The position numbers were made by a program, and so were the translations under genes. DNA of 64,000 nucleotides from positions 1-64,000 of the forward strand of contig DWVY01000047.1 of assembly GCA_019119995.1 (NCBI GenBank). Reading direction: 5' to 3'. Below the pieces are notes generated by a model, which saw only the letters and a list, made by a program, of their open reading frames with translations, made no database searches and was not told the origin of the DNA. This document shows, piece after piece, positions 1 through 12,107 of the stretch. The stretch is from Candidatus Mediterraneibacter faecavium (GTDB taxonomy: Bacteria; Bacillota; Clostridia; Lachnospirales; Lachnospiraceae). Position 1 is the stretch's first letter, and every line of letters starts with the position of its first letter.

Positions 1-201
1 TGTCTGAACGAAGTGAGTTCTTCCTTTCCCGGATTGCTTTTAGCCGTATCACGGGCTTATTACTATCTCTTATGCCCTGTAACCGGAACCGGAAGCATCC
101 TATCCCCGCCTGTCCCGATAACGTGGATCAACATATTGTGTCCGATTGATTTTCGGATGTTTCATGTTTTATCGCAAAGTATCTCGCCGACAAACACGAA
201 T
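1..201. other. No gene recognised downstream of dnaJ
   Basis: The stretch after the dnaJ stop codon holds no convincing coding region on either strand. The long plus-strand reading frame that starts here simply runs antisense through dnaJ. A short near-palindrome (GAACGAAGTGAGTTC) lies near the left edge, and a weak TCCGA/TCGGA stem near 140-160 has no T-run after it, so no dnaJ terminator is clear. Confidence 0.5.
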
Positions 202-1398
202 TTAATCCTCAAAGACTTCTTTCATCTTATCCATGAAGCCTTTCTTTTTCTTTTTATCGCCTTTTTCCGGCTTCTCGTCTGCATCGTCATTCTGGTGCAG
301 GGTATTTCCTGTGAGTTCGTCGAACCTCTTCAGCGCTTCTTTCGCCTCCGCGCTCAGTCTCTCAGGTGTCTGGATGACAAGTGTGACATAATGGTCGCCT
401 CTTACCTGGGAATTGCGCAGCGACGGCACACCTTTTCCTTTCAGGCGTACTTTCGTATCCGTCTTGGTTCCCGGTTTGACAGTATAGATCACATCGCCGT
501 CTACCGTCTTGATGCGGATATCTCCGCCCAGTGCTGCAACTGCAAATGAGATCGGCACGGTTGAGAATATATGGACGTCCTGTCTCTGGAAGATCGGATG
601 ATGGGATACATTCACTTCCACGAGCAGATCTCCTCTCGGACCGCCGTTTACGCCCGGTTCGCCCTTGTCGCGGATGCGGACGCTCTGTCCGTTGTCAATA
701 CCTGCCGGGATCGTAACTTTGATCCGCTTTTTGCTTGATGTATATCCTGTACCTGCACATTTCGGGCATTTTTCCTTTATCACTTTACCGGAGCCGCCGC
801 AGTTCGGACAGGTCTGCACATTCTGCACTGTTCCGAAGAAAGACTGTGAGGTATAGACTACCTGGCCTCTACCGCCGCATTTCGGGCAGGTCTCCGGAGA
901 AGTCCCCGGCTTGGCGCCTGTACCGTGACAGTCTTCACACGGATCTTTTAAGATTAGGTCAAGTTCTTTCTCGCAGCCAAAGACAGCTTCCTCGAATGTA
1001 ATGCGGATACTCTTTCTGATATTGGCGCCCTTCATCGGACCGTTTCCGGCACGGCCGCCTCTGCGGCTTCCGCCGAACAAATCGCCGAATATATCGCCGA
1101 ATATATCACTGAAATCGGCACCGCTGAAATCAAAGCCGCCGAATCCGCCGGCACCGCCGGCGCCGCCTTCAAATGCCGCATGGCCGAACTGGTCATACTG
1201 GCGCCGCTTATCTGCGTCGCTTAAGACGGCATACGCTTCGGAAGCCTCTTTGAATTTCTTCTCGGCCTCCTTGTCTCCCGGATTCATATCGGGATGATAT
1301 TTCTTTGCAAGTGCACGATAAGCCTTCTTGATCGCCGCATCATCAGCGTCTCTGCTTACTCCGAGCACCTCATAATAATCTCTCTTTGCCTCTGCCAT
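202..1398 (-). CDS. dnaJ: Chaperone protein DnaJ (Hsp40, type I)
   Basis: Cytoplasmic co-chaperone that delivers unfolded proteins to DnaK and stimulates its ATPase. The 398-residue product has the full type I layout: a J domain at about residues 5-70 with the HPD triad (YHPDMNPG), a Gly/Phe-rich linker to about 115, four zinc-binding CxxCxGxG repeats ([32 protein letters not shown]) and C-terminal client-binding domains. The tail is Lys-rich. It is the last gene of the hrcA-grpE-dnaK-dnaJ cluster. A terminator-like hairpin lies between it and dnaK, so it is probably made in smaller amounts than DnaK. Length and domains are normal. Confidence 0.98.
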   Translation of the reverse strand: MAEAKRDYYEVLGVSRDADDAAIKKAYRALAKKYHPDMNPGDKEAEKKFKEASEAYAVLSDADKRRQYDQFGHAAFEGGAGGAGGFGGFDFSGADFSDIFGDIFGDLFGGSRRGGRAGNGPMKGANIRKSIRITFEEAVFGCEKELDLILKDPCEDCHGTGAKPGTSPETCPKCGGRGQVVYTSQSFFGTVQNVQTCPNCGGSGKVIKEKCPKCAGTGYTSSKKRIKVTIPAGIDNGQSVRIRDKGEPGVNGGPRGDLLVEVNVSHHPIFQRQDVHIFSTVPISFAVAALGGDIRIKTVDGDVIYTVKPGTKTDTKVRLKGKGVPSLRNSQVRGDHYVTLVIQTPERLSAEAKEALKRFDELTGNTLHQNDDADEKPEKGDKKKKKGFMDKMKEVFED

Positions 1399-1428
1399 AA
1401 CTGGAATACTCTACCTTTCACGAAAAAA

Positions 1429-1457
1429 TCTACGAAACCACCCGGTGGTTCCGTAGA
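1429..1457 (-). terminator. Hairpin terminator or attenuator between dnaK and dnaJ
   Basis: A near-perfect inverted repeat of 14-base arms (TCTACGAAACCACC and GGTGGTTCCGTAGA, one mismatch) is followed on the minus strand by a run of six T. It lies in the 123-base dnaK-dnaJ gap. It would end part of the transcripts after dnaK. No separate dnaJ promoter was recognised. Confidence 0.75.
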
Positions 1458-1521
1458 ATTTTTCTTATTCTTATCATGAAACAACGGGAAGATTCCCTAT
1501 GCTCTATCTGAATCCGGCAGC

Positions 1522-4159
<2,638 letters not shown>

Positions 4160-4174
4160 CAGCTTTCCACCTTC

Positions 4175-5224
4175 CTATTCTTTCGGGTTTTTATTATAAA
4201 TCGCATCCAACTCGCTCTGCAGAGTCTTCAGCGTCTTCATGACGTGTTCATAATCCATCCGCTTCGGACCGATGATACCGATGGTTCCTTTCATCCCCTC
4301 GCCCAGCTCATATGTGGCTGTCACCACACTACAGTCTTTCATGTTCTTTACAGGCGCCTCGTCGCCGATGTAAACCTGGATCGCATGGTCATCTCCGCTT
4401 GCGAGGGTCTCTGTGACAAGATCTTCAAGCTGCTGCTTCTCTTCAAATGCACTGATGATCTCCTGTGCGCTCTGCTTATCGCTCAGCTCAGGATATTTGA
4501 AGATGTTCGTCGTGCCGCTCGTGTAGATCTTCATGTCATCTTCCACATGGATGATCTCTGCCACCGCATCCAGCACATGTCCGATCACTTCGCTGTGGAT
4601 GCCTGCCTGCTCTTTGAGTCTGGCGATCAGCCCCAGTGTGATCTGATCGATGGACATCCCGTTGAGCGTCGTATTCAGGAGCATGTTCAGCTTCAGCAGC
4701 GTCTCATTGCTTAGTGTTTCACCGACTTCAATGATCTTATTCTTGATCACATTGCCGCCGAGCACGATCACCGCCACGATCTGTTCCTCATCCACCTGCG
4801 AGAGCTGGATGAACTTCAGCGTATTGCGGCTGTTTATCGGAGCTGACACCATCGTCGCATAATTCGTATTGGAAGCAAGCACTTTCGCCGCCTGCTGCAG
4901 TACTTTCTCGACCTTGTCGGCTTTCTCGAGCATCGCATCCTCGCGCTGTGTGATCTCCTGTTCTTTCTCCTCCATGAGCATATCCACATACAGCCGGTAT
5001 CCTTTATCAGAAGGAATCCTTCCCGCTGATGTGTGGGGCTGGAAGATATATCCGAGATCCTCCAGATCCGCCATCTCATTTCGGATCGTCGCGGAGCTTA
5101 AATTGAGTTCCGTGTATTTTGAAAGAGTACGCGAGCCGACCGGTTCACCGGTCTCGAGGTAATTCTGGATAATGGCTTTCAATATGATCAGTTTTCTTTC
5201 ACTTAATGACGTATCGACTGCCAT
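4175..5224 (-). CDS. hrcA: Heat-inducible transcription repressor HrcA
   Basis: Repressor of class I heat-shock genes; it binds the CIRCE operator and is kept active by GroEL. The 349-residue product has an N-terminal winged-helix domain (about residues 5-75, including LSSATIRNEMADLEDLGYI), followed by the GAF-like and dimerisation regions typical of the family. It is the first gene of hrcA-grpE-dnaK-dnaJ. A perfect CIRCE element lies 23 bases upstream of its ATG, so it should repress its own operon. An AGGAGG ribosome site precedes the start. Confidence 0.98.
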   Translation of the reverse strand: MAVDTSLSERKLIILKAIIQNYLETGEPVGSRTLSKYTELNLSSATIRNEMADLEDLGYIFQPHTSAGRIPSDKGYRLYVDMLMEEKEQEITQREDAMLEKADKVEKVLQQAAKVLASNTNYATMVSAPINSRNTLKFIQLSQVDEEQIVAVIVLGGNVIKNKIIEVGETLSNETLLKLNMLLNTTLNGMSIDQITLGLIARLKEQAGIHSEVIGHVLDAVAEIIHVEDDMKIYTSGTTNIFKYPELSDKQSAQEIISAFEEKQQLEDLVTETLASGDDHAIQVYIGDEAPVKNMKDCSVVTATYELGEGMKGTIGIIGPKRMDYEHVMKTLKTLQSELDAIYNKNPKE

Positions 5225-5246
5225 TATGTTTCCTCCTTTCTCGCTA

Positions 5247-5273
5247 TTAGCACTCCCTTGTTTTGAGTGCTAA
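5247..5273 (-). promoter_or_regulatory. CIRCE operator (HrcA binding site)
   Basis: A perfect inverted repeat TTAGCACTC-N9-GAGTGCTAA with the canonical 9-9-9 spacing. It lies between the hrcA promoter and the hrcA ribosome site, where bound HrcA would block transcription of the operon. Confidence 0.98.
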
Positions 5274-5288
5274 CATCTTTCGTATACT

Positions 5289-5317
5289 AAGATAGCACTC
5301 GATTTTGCGTTTGTCAA
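5289..5317 (-). promoter_or_regulatory. Sigma-A promoter of the hrcA operon
   Basis: On the minus strand, TTGACA (5312-5317) and TATCTT (5289-5294) are separated by exactly 17 bases. The predicted start of transcription falls just before the CIRCE element, consistent with repression by HrcA. Confidence 0.85.
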
Positions 5318-5389
5318 CCATGTTTGTGGATTTTTAATTCAATTCAGTCAAAATTTTTATGATGCCTTTGCCTTTCATAAAAGAATAGA

Positions 5390-5441
5390 AATCCGGACTT
5401 AGAAGATTCTTCAGTTTACTGGATTCTCCTAAGCCCGGATT
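5390..5441 (-). terminator. Terminator after hemW
   Basis: Thirteen-base arms (AATCCGGACTTAG and CTAAGCCCGGATT, one G-U pair) form a hairpin. On the minus strand it is followed by a T-rich stretch. It lies 60 bases beyond the hemW stop and would close the holA-lepA-hemW transcript. The rest of the 277-base gap holds the hrcA control region. Confidence 0.7.
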
Positions 5442-5501
5442 ATTACATAGAAATATTTATATCGTTCTCCTCTTTCTGGTATTGACTAATATAAAATGCC
5501 C

Positions 5502-6728
5502 CTACAATAAAAATTCACCGAACACATAGTTGCTGATATCGGTTCCCCGCTCTGTCAGCCGGATCTGTGTATCCGATACTTCCAGAAGTCCCTGTTCTTC
5601 CAGCTTTCGGATCTGCAGTCCGTACACTTCGGAGATATCTCTGTCAAATGTCCTGCGGAATCTTTCTGTAGAGATGCCCTCTGTCTTGCGAAGGCCCAGG
5701 AACATGAACTCTTCCATCTGATCTTCACAGGACAGAGATTCGATGTCTTCGCGGATATTTTTTCCAAAGCACTCGAGATATTTTTTCATATCCTCTGTAT
5801 TATGGAACCTGCACTCATGGATCAGGGAGGACGCGCCAAGTCCGAGCCCGAGATACTCTTTCCGCTCCCAGTAGCCGAGATTGTGCCGGCACTCATATCC
5901 CTCTTTCGCATAATTGGATATCTCATATCTGTGATACCCGTACCCGGCAAGAATCTTCTCCGTAGCTTTATAGATCTCACGCTCGGTATCCTCGTCCGGA
6001 AGCGGCGGGAAAGGCGGCTGCCCTTTGCATGCAGACCGTGGCCTGCTGCTCTCTCTTTCGGCGCCGCAGCCGATTTCCGCCCCGGAATCACAGTCTGCAT
6101 TCTCTCTATACATCTCGTAAAACAGAGTCCCTTTCTCCACGATCAGGCTGTAGGCGGAGATGTGTTCCGGCCCCAGTTCCGCCGCCGTGCGAAGTGTCCT
6201 GCACCAGCTTTCCAGTGTCTGGCCGGGGATCGCTGATATGAGATCGATATTTACATTCTGAAAGCCTACTCCTCGCACGATCTCCCACGTATCCAAAAAC
6301 TCCCGGTACGAGTGGATGCGCCCGAGCATCTGAAGTTCCCTGTCATTTACCGACTGAAGCCCGATGCTGAGCCGGTTGACGCCGCATTTCTTCCATGCCT
6401 CTGCTTTTTCTTCTGTCACGGTTCCCGGATTTACTTCCACGGTGATCTCCGCGCTGCCGGAAATATCGAAGCTTTCATATAGCGCGTCAAATATCCGGGT
6501 GATCTCGTTTCCGTTCAGGATGGACGGTGTGCCCCCTCCCAGAAATACCGTGCTTACCTGATAGTCTTTATAGTCGTCTTTCTGCGCCCGGATCTCTTCT
6601 GTCAGGGCGTCTACATAAAGTGTCCGCTCCTGCACATCGGCAGGGGCGGACAGAAAATCGCAGTATGCGCACTTTTTCACACAGAATGGGATATGCACAT
6701 ACAGTTCCAGTTCTTTTTTCTCCATCAT
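5502..6728 (-). CDS. hemW: Radical SAM heme chaperone HemW
   Basis: A HemN-like radical SAM protein. HemW binds heme and is thought to insert it into target proteins; it is often misnamed coproporphyrinogen oxidase. The N-terminus carries the [4Fe-4S] motif CVKKCAYC within residues 15-24, followed by the GGGTPS motif and the GLQS motif of the family, with a HemN C-terminal domain. The 408 residues exceed the usual 375-390 because of a low-complexity Cys/Ser/Pro-rich insertion at about residues 210-245. It starts 9 bases after lepA and shares its transcript. A second ATG directly follows the first. Confidence 0.93.
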   Translation of the reverse strand: MMEKKELELYVHIPFCVKKCAYCDFLSAPADVQERTLYVDALTEEIRAQKDDYKDYQVSTVFLGGGTPSILNGNEITRIFDALYESFDISGSAEITVEVNPGTVTEEKAEAWKKCGVNRLSIGLQSVNDRELQMLGRIHSYREFLDTWEIVRGVGFQNVNIDLISAIPGQTLESWCRTLRTAAELGPEHISAYSLIVEKGTLFYEMYRENADCDSGAEIGCGAERESSRPRSACKGQPPFPPLPDEDTEREIYKATEKILAGYGYHRYEISNYAKEGYECRHNLGYWERKEYLGLGLGASSLIHECRFHNTEDMKKYLECFGKNIREDIESLSCEDQMEEFMFLGLRKTEGISTERFRRTFDRDISEVYGLQIRKLEEQGLLEVSDTQIRLTERGTDISNYVFGEFLL

Positions 6729-6736
6729 ACTCTCCG

Positions 6737-8551
6737 TCAGTCGTCGTCCAGTTTCAGGACGCTCATAAATGCTTTCTGCGGGATCTCCACATTTCCCACC
6801 TGACGCATACGCTTCTTTCCCTCTTTCTGCTTCTCCAGCAGCTTCTTCTTACGGGAGATATCGCCGCCGTAGCACTTCGCCAGCACGTCTTTCCTCATTG
6901 CTTTCACAGTCTCGCGGGCAATAATCTTGCTGCCGATGGCCGCCTGGATCGGGATCTCGAAGAGCTGCCTCGGGATCTCGGCTTTAAGCTTTTCGCACAT
7001 CTTTCTGCCTCTGTCGTAAGCGCTTCCCGCAAATACGATAAAGGAAAGGGCGTCCACTTCTTCTTTATTAATAAGGATATCCAGCTTCACAAGCTCGGAT
7101 CTCTGATAGCCCATCATCTCATAATCAAAGGACGCGTATCCTCTCGACCTTGATTTCAGCGCGTCGAAGAAATCATAGATAATCTCGTTCAGCGGCAGAT
7201 GATAGTGGAGCACGGCGCGTTTCTCCTCGATGTATTCCATGCTCTGATAGATGCCGCGGCGTTCCTGGCACAGATCCATGATCGCACCGATATACTCGGA
7301 CGTAACCATGATCTCCGCTTTCACCATCGGCTCTTCCATGTAGTCGATCTCAGACGGATCCGGCATATTCGTCGGGTTGGTCAGATCAATGACTTCGCCG
7401 TCCGTCTTGTGGATCTTATAAATAACACTGGGAGCAGTCGTCACCAGGTCGAGATTATACTCTCTCTCCAGTCGCTCCTGTATGATCTCCAGATGCAGAA
7501 GCCCGAGGAAACCGCACCGGAATCCGAAACCGAGAGCCACGGACGTCTCCGCCTCGAACTGGAGCGCCGCGTCGTTGAGCTGGAGCTTTTCGAGGGCGTC
7601 CCTTAAGTCCGGATACTTGGCGCCGTCCGCAGGATAAAGTCCGCAGTAGACCATAGGATTGACTTTCTTATATCCCGGGAGCGGCTCGGCGCACGGATGT
7701 TCCGCATTGGTGATCGTATCTCCGACCCGGGTCTCCTTTACATTTTTCAGGCTGGCGGTGATATACCCTACCATGCCCGCTTCGAGCTCGTCGCACGGGA
7801 TGAACTGGCCCGCGCCGAACGTTCCCACTTCCACGACTTCCGCCTTCGCCCCTGTAGCCATCATGAGCATGGGCGTTCCCTTTTTCACGGTTCCCTCTTT
7901 GATCCGGCAGAAAACGATCACGCCTTTATAGGGATCATACTTGGAATCAAAGATCAGGGCTTTCAGCGGCGCGTGGGGATCACCCTCCGGAGCCGGGATC
8001 TTCGAGACGATCTGTTCCAGCACTTCGTGGACATTCTGCCCGGTCTTTGCCGAGATCAGCGGGGCATCCTCCGCGTCAATACCGATGACGTCCTCGATCT
8101 CCTCTTTTACCCGTTCCGGGTCTGCGCTTGGCAGGTCGATCTTATTGATGACCGGCATCACGTCCAGATCATGATCCAGCGCCAGGTAGACATTCGCCAG
8201 TGTCTGCGCTTCCACTCCCTGCGCCGCGTCCACCACAAGGATCGCACCGTCGCAGGCTGCAAGGCTTCTGGACACCTCATAATTGAAATCCACATGTCCC
8301 GGGGTGTCGATCAGGTTGAACATGTACTCTTCCCCGTCGTCCGCCTTATAGATCGTACGGACCGCCTGTGCCTTGATCGTGATCCCTCTCTCCCGCTCCA
8401 GATCCATGTTGTCCAGGACCTGGGCCTGCATCTCACGGCTCGTGAGAAGCCCTGTCATCTCGATGATACGGTCCGCCAGAGTGGACTTCCCGTGATCGAT
8501 ATGCGCGATGATACAAAAATTTCTGATCTTACTCTGATCTATTACTGCCAA
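6737..8551 (-). CDS. lepA: Elongation factor 4 (LepA), TTG start
   Basis: Ribosome-associated GTPase linked to translation and ribosome assembly. The product has the G1 motif [16 protein letters not shown] (G3), NKID (G4), EF-G-like domains and the LepA-specific C-terminal domain with a Lys-rich end. The frame is open to 8599, but the first 16 codons there contain the ribosome site: GGAGG is followed after 7 bases by TTG at 8551. Starting at this TTG gives 604 residues and the conserved beginning [11 protein letters not shown]. It lies between holA and hemW. Confidence 0.97.
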   Translation of the reverse strand: MAVIDQSKIRNFCIIAHIDHGKSTLADRIIEMTGLLTSREMQAQVLDNMDLERERGITIKAQAVRTIYKADDGEEYMFNLIDTPGHVDFNYEVSRSLAACDGAILVVDAAQGVEAQTLANVYLALDHDLDVMPVINKIDLPSADPERVKEEIEDVIGIDAEDAPLISAKTGQNVHEVLEQIVSKIPAPEGDPHAPLKALIFDSKYDPYKGVIVFCRIKEGTVKKGTPMLMMATGAKAEVVEVGTFGAGQFIPCDELEAGMVGYITASLKNVKETRVGDTITNAEHPCAEPLPGYKKVNPMVYCGLYPADGAKYPDLRDALEKLQLNDAALQFEAETSVALGFGFRCGFLGLLHLEIIQERLEREYNLDLVTTAPSVIYKIHKTDGEVIDLTNPTNMPDPSEIDYMEEPMVKAEIMVTSEYIGAIMDLCQERRGIYQSMEYIEEKRAVLHYHLPLNEIIYDFFDALKSRSRGYASFDYEMMGYQRSELVKLDILINKEEVDALSFIVFAGSAYDRGRKMCEKLKAEIPRQLFEIPIQAAIGSKIIARETVKAMRKDVLAKCYGGDISRKKKLLEKQKEGKKRMRQVGNVEIPQKAFMSVLKLDDD

Positions 8552-8622
8552 TTTTATTCCTCCAATTTTCATCCTGTGATAGTCCGGCTGTCTGGACATG
8601 ACCGAACTGTTACATATTATAT

Positions 8623-9603
8623 TTAAGCCGACTGCTTTACGATAAACAGCTCCACTGCAAGGGTGTCCGTCATAAGGCCGGTCTTGACTCTCTGTTCAAG
8701 ATCTGCGCTCTCCTCCATGACTTTTCTCAGCTCGCCCGGCTGAAATCTTTTCGCCAGATCCATATATTTGCCCGCGACAAAAGGATGCAGCCCTGCTTTT
8801 GATGCGATATCCTTTCTCCCGTATCCCTGTCTCGAGAGCTCCTTTACATGGAACAGATCCCGGTACTCCTTCGACATGAGGGAGAGGATACGCATGGGCG
8901 GCTCTTTAAGCGCAAGCAGGTCGTAGTACAGATCAAGTGCTTTCCGCTGATCCTTCGCTGCCACTGCATTGACCATATCGAAAATGTGGTTCGTGATCTG
9001 CGTCACACAGATGGCATCCACATCTTCCCTCGTAATGACATTTCTATCCAGACAGTAGCAGGACAGCTTCTCCAGTTCCTTTGTGATATTCTCCATATCT
9101 GTTCCGACTTTGTTCAGGAAATAGGCGATATCCGTCTGCGACATCTCCTTTTTCTCCTTCCGGATCAGCCCGGAGACCCATTTCCGGAGCGTGTTCTCGT
9201 CCTGGGCGCCAAGCTCCACGATATGCCCCTTCGCTTTCACAGCCTTGTACAGCCTGCTCCGCTTATCCACTTCATTTTCTATGAAAATAAAATGGGTCGT
9301 CTGTGGCATACCGTCGTTGATATAATCCGCCAGATCATTTCCTCCGTTCTTAAAGAACCCGGTATCCTCAAACACGATCAGCCGGCGCTCCGAAAAGAAA
9401 GGCAGTGTCTCTGCCAGATCGATGACCTCTTTGACATCCGTCTTCTTCCCTTCATAATAGGAATAGTTCATCGTATCCCCTTCAGGGACCATCGCTTTTA
9501 CGAAGCGCTCCTTATACTGTTTCTTCAGATATCCCTCCGGTCCGTACAGGAGATAGATCTGTCTAAATTGTCCCGTTTTCAAATCTTCATTCAGGCTTTT
9601 CAT
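8623..9603 (-). CDS. holA: DNA polymerase III subunit delta
   Basis: Clamp-loader subunit that opens the beta sliding clamp. The product begins [13 protein letters not shown] and has the family pattern [12 protein letters not shown] at the N-terminus, where most delta subunits carry a degenerate P-loop region. The AAA-like domain and the helical C-terminal domain follow. The frame is open to 9642, but the first 13 codons overlap a good promoter, so the ATG at 9603 is preferred; this is also the usual start in relatives. No clear Shine-Dalgarno precedes it. rpsT, a frequent neighbour of holA in Bacillota, is not found here. Confidence 0.95.
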   Translation of the reverse strand: MKSLNEDLKTGQFRQIYLLYGPEGYLKKQYKERFVKAMVPEGDTMNYSYYEGKKTDVKEVIDLAETLPFFSERRLIVFEDTGFFKNGGNDLADYINDGMPQTTHFIFIENEVDKRSRLYKAVKAKGHIVELGAQDENTLRKWVSGLIRKEKKEMSQTDIAYFLNKVGTDMENITKELEKLSCYCLDRNVITREDVDAICVTQITNHIFDMVNAVAAKDQRKALDLYYDLLALKEPPMRILSLMSKEYRDLFHVKELSRQGYGRKDIASKAGLHPFVAGKYMDLAKRFQPGELRKVMEESADLEQRVKTGLMTDTLAVELFIVKQSA

Positions 9604-9612
9604 AACTCTTGT

Positions 9613-9642
9613 ATTATAAAGGAAACTTTCCCGTTTTGACAA
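9613..9642 (-). promoter_or_regulatory. Promoter of holA-lepA-hemW
   Basis: On the minus strand TTGTCA (9637-9642) and a perfect TATAAT (9613-9618) are 18 bases apart. Only 9 bases separate the -10 box from the holA ATG at 9603, so the message would have almost no leader. Confidence 0.7.
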
Positions 9643-9661
9643 GAGGTTTGTACGGTTTTAC

Positions 9662-9717
9662 GAATGGCGCGGGCTGAACTGTTATAAAGCCACCTGAATG
9701 GTGCGGGCTGAACTGTT
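9662..9717. repeat. 22-bp direct repeat at the end of comEC
   Basis: Two copies of GAATGGYGCGGGCTGAACTG plus TT start at 9662 and 9696 (period 34 bases, one difference). The second reaches into the comEC stop codon. It looks like a local tandem duplication of the comEC 3' end. Confidence 0.8.
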
Positions 9718-12107
9718 TACTGATATCCGCGTATCGTCATGTTCCGTCCGTCGCTCCGGATCATAACTGCTCCGTTATCCTGCGTGGAGCAGACCGTGCA
9801 CCCGGCATCGTCAAGCCTCTGCAAAGTCTCTGCGTGGGGATGCCCGTACCGGTTGTCCACTCCTGCTGAGATGACAACATACTCCGGCTCTGTGATCCGC
9901 AGGAATTCCTCTGTCCCGGAATTTTTCGATCCATGATGGGCGGCTTTCAGGACGTCATAGTCCCGCAGCAGTCCGGAGCTGATCAGACGTTCTTCTCCAG
10001 TGCCTTCCACATCGCCGGTAAACAACATATCAAATTCTCCAAAAGACAGGTCAAGCACAAGGGAAGTCTCATTTCCCGGCTCCACTCCCATTGCACTTTC
10101 CGGTCCGATGCAGGTAAGGAGCAGTCCTGTTTTCCCGTCCGCCGCGCCTGTTGTGATCTTATCTCCCGGATCCATAACCGTGACTCTGGTCCCGTTTTTC
10201 ACAGCAGTCTGTGCAAGTCCTGCCAGTTTTTCGTCATGATACTCCGGAGGCGGCATCACCAGATTCCGGATCTTCACCCCGAAGATCTGGTTCTCCAGCA
10301 TCTCACGCACACCGCTGATATGGTCATCATCTCCATGGGTCACGAATACATAGTCAAGGGTATCCACTCCCTGGGAGAGGAAATAAGGTTCCAGGCGATA
10401 GGTGCCCACAGAAGAGACATCGCTGCTCCCGCCGTCGATCAGACAGTTGAAAGAATCCTGTCTGATATGGATCCCGTCCCCCTGCCCCACATCCAGCACC
10501 GTGACCTGTACTTCATCCGGCAGCCGGGATCCACCCCTGCAGATCAGCGCCATTCCCACTGCAAACACTAGCATCCCGCAGCCGGGGAACCTGCATGATC
10601 TCCGGCTTTCCCTGCATGGTCTCCGGTTTTCATTTGTTATGGTATCCCTGCTGTTTCTCTGTTCTTCCTCCCGCTCTCTTTTCCCGGTAATATATCGGAA
10701 CAAGAGCCATAATCCTGCCAGCACGAGATAATACGCCACGATCCAGATCCCGTCGGGCTTTCCCGCCACAAACCGGTCGCATGGAAGCATGCCTGCCCAT
10801 GTACACACCTGGTCATAGCACCGGAGTACCCCGCCGCAGCTCTGCAGCACAACACCGCCCACGGGATCGGACAGGAGACACAGGGCGGAGCCTGCCACTC
10901 CCGCTCCCATTGCGACAGGCATGACGGGGATCACGATCAGGTTCAGAAATACAGAATACGGGGGGATCTCAAAATAGAACCAGAGCAGCGGGCCAAGGAG
11001 GAGCACATTGACCGCAAGACTGGTGCTCAGCCCGTTCAGACCCCAGAGAAGAGCCGTGATCCCTTTGTCCTGCAGCCACAAGAGCCGTCCCGTTTTCCTG
11101 CGTTCAAGCCGCCTCTTCCTGTCACTGATCTGCGCACAGCCGAACATCTCAGAGAATACCGGGCTGAGCAGGGCGATCCCCAGGATCGCTCCGTAGGAAA
11201 GCTGAAATCCCGCGTCGGTCAGATACAGCGGCTGTTGGAAACAGAGAATGGCAGCGGACAGGAACAGACTGGTCAAAAGGTCGTAATCTCTGCCCGTGAT
11301 CTCTGCGCCGATCCGCACCAGGAACATGATCAGGGCACGCAGGCTGGAGACGCCGGCTCCGATCATCAGGCTGTACAGGATCAGAAGGATACCGCCTGCC
11401 AGCCCCGAAAGGGCAAAACCGCATCCGACTTTCCGCAGGAGATTATAGATGCCCATGCCCAGAAATGTCATATGTAGGCCGGATATGGCAAGCAAGTGGC
11501 TGATCCCGCACTTCTGGTACATAGTCTTCATCTCGGCATCCAGCCCGCTCTTCTCCCCCAGAAGGATCGCACTCATCGTTCCTCCGTAGTAATCCCCCAG
11601 ATGCCGGAGGAGCAGTTCGTTCCACCTGCCTTTGATCTCTGAAAGGAACTGCCGGACAGGCTTTGCGGCATGTGACTGTATGCTGTATTGCTCCGCCCAT
11701 ACAAGCACATGGATCCCCTGGCGCAGATAATATGTCTTCTGGTCAAAATTGCCCGGATTGCGGGCGGGCTCAAAAGTTTCCGCCTCTCCGGAAACTGCGA
11801 TCCGGTTTCCGATCTTTAAGCCTGTCGATCGTTCTGTTTCATTTTGGGAAATATACACAAGAATTTCTGATTCATTGAATGTCTGATCTGCTGCAGACAC
11901 AGTGCTGTCTTTCAGAAAGACAGCCGTTACTTTTTTCTTTTGTTCGATCCTGTATACAGTACCTGCAAGCTCAACCTGCTTTTCTCCGCAGGAAACCGCC
12001 TTTTCCAGTGCGGAAGGCTGCATTTCTTCCACACCGAAAAAGAGCACTCTTATACTCTGTATCACAAGAAATAGAACACATATCGCACAAAGCGGCCGTT
12101 TTTTCAT
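9717..12107 (-). CDS. comEC: ComEC/Rec2 DNA uptake channel
   Basis: Inner-membrane channel that carries single-stranded DNA into the cell during natural transformation. The 796-residue product has a signal/TM start, an N-terminal OB-like region (to about 140), a polytopic Competence domain (about 170-470) and a C-terminal metallo-beta-lactamase domain (about 520-796) with VLDVGQGDG, THGDDDH and AAHHGSKNSG metal-site motifs. It appears intact and full length. Its ATG overlaps the stop of the GerMN lipoprotein gene (ATGA), so the two are translationally coupled within the comEA-to-comEC operon. Confidence 0.95.
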   Translation of the reverse strand: MKKRPLCAICVLFLVIQSIRVLFFGVEEMQPSALEKAVSCGEKQVELAGTVYRIEQKKKVTAVFLKDSTVSAADQTFNESEILVYISQNETERSTGLKIGNRIAVSGEAETFEPARNPGNFDQKTYYLRQGIHVLVWAEQYSIQSHAAKPVRQFLSEIKGRWNELLLRHLGDYYGGTMSAILLGEKSGLDAEMKTMYQKCGISHLLAISGLHMTFLGMGIYNLLRKVGCGFALSGLAGGILLILYSLMIGAGVSSLRALIMFLVRIGAEITGRDYDLLTSLFLSAAILCFQQPLYLTDAGFQLSYGAILGIALLSPVFSEMFGCAQISDRKRRLERRKTGRLLWLQDKGITALLWGLNGLSTSLAVNVLLLGPLLWFYFEIPPYSVFLNLIVIPVMPVAMGAGVAGSALCLLSDPVGGVVLQSCGGVLRCYDQVCTWAGMLPCDRFVAGKPDGIWIVAYYLVLAGLWLLFRYITGKREREEEQRNSRDTITNENRRPCRESRRSCRFPGCGMLVFAVGMALICRGGSRLPDEVQVTVLDVGQGDGIHIRQDSFNCLIDGGSSDVSSVGTYRLEPYFLSQGVDTLDYVFVTHGDDDHISGVREMLENQIFGVKIRNLVMPPPEYHDEKLAGLAQTAVKNGTRVTVMDPGDKITTGAADGKTGLLLTCIGPESAMGVEPGNETSLVLDLSFGEFDMLFTGDVEGTGEERLISSGLLRDYDVLKAAHHGSKNSGTEEFLRITEPEYVVISAGVDNRYGHPHAETLQRLDDAGCTVCSTQDNGAVMIRSDGRNMTIRGYQ

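Noticed and set aside
1-201. Short minus-strand frame starting MLIHVIGTGGDRM
   Set aside because: Only about 23 codons, no ribosome site and no similarity recognised.
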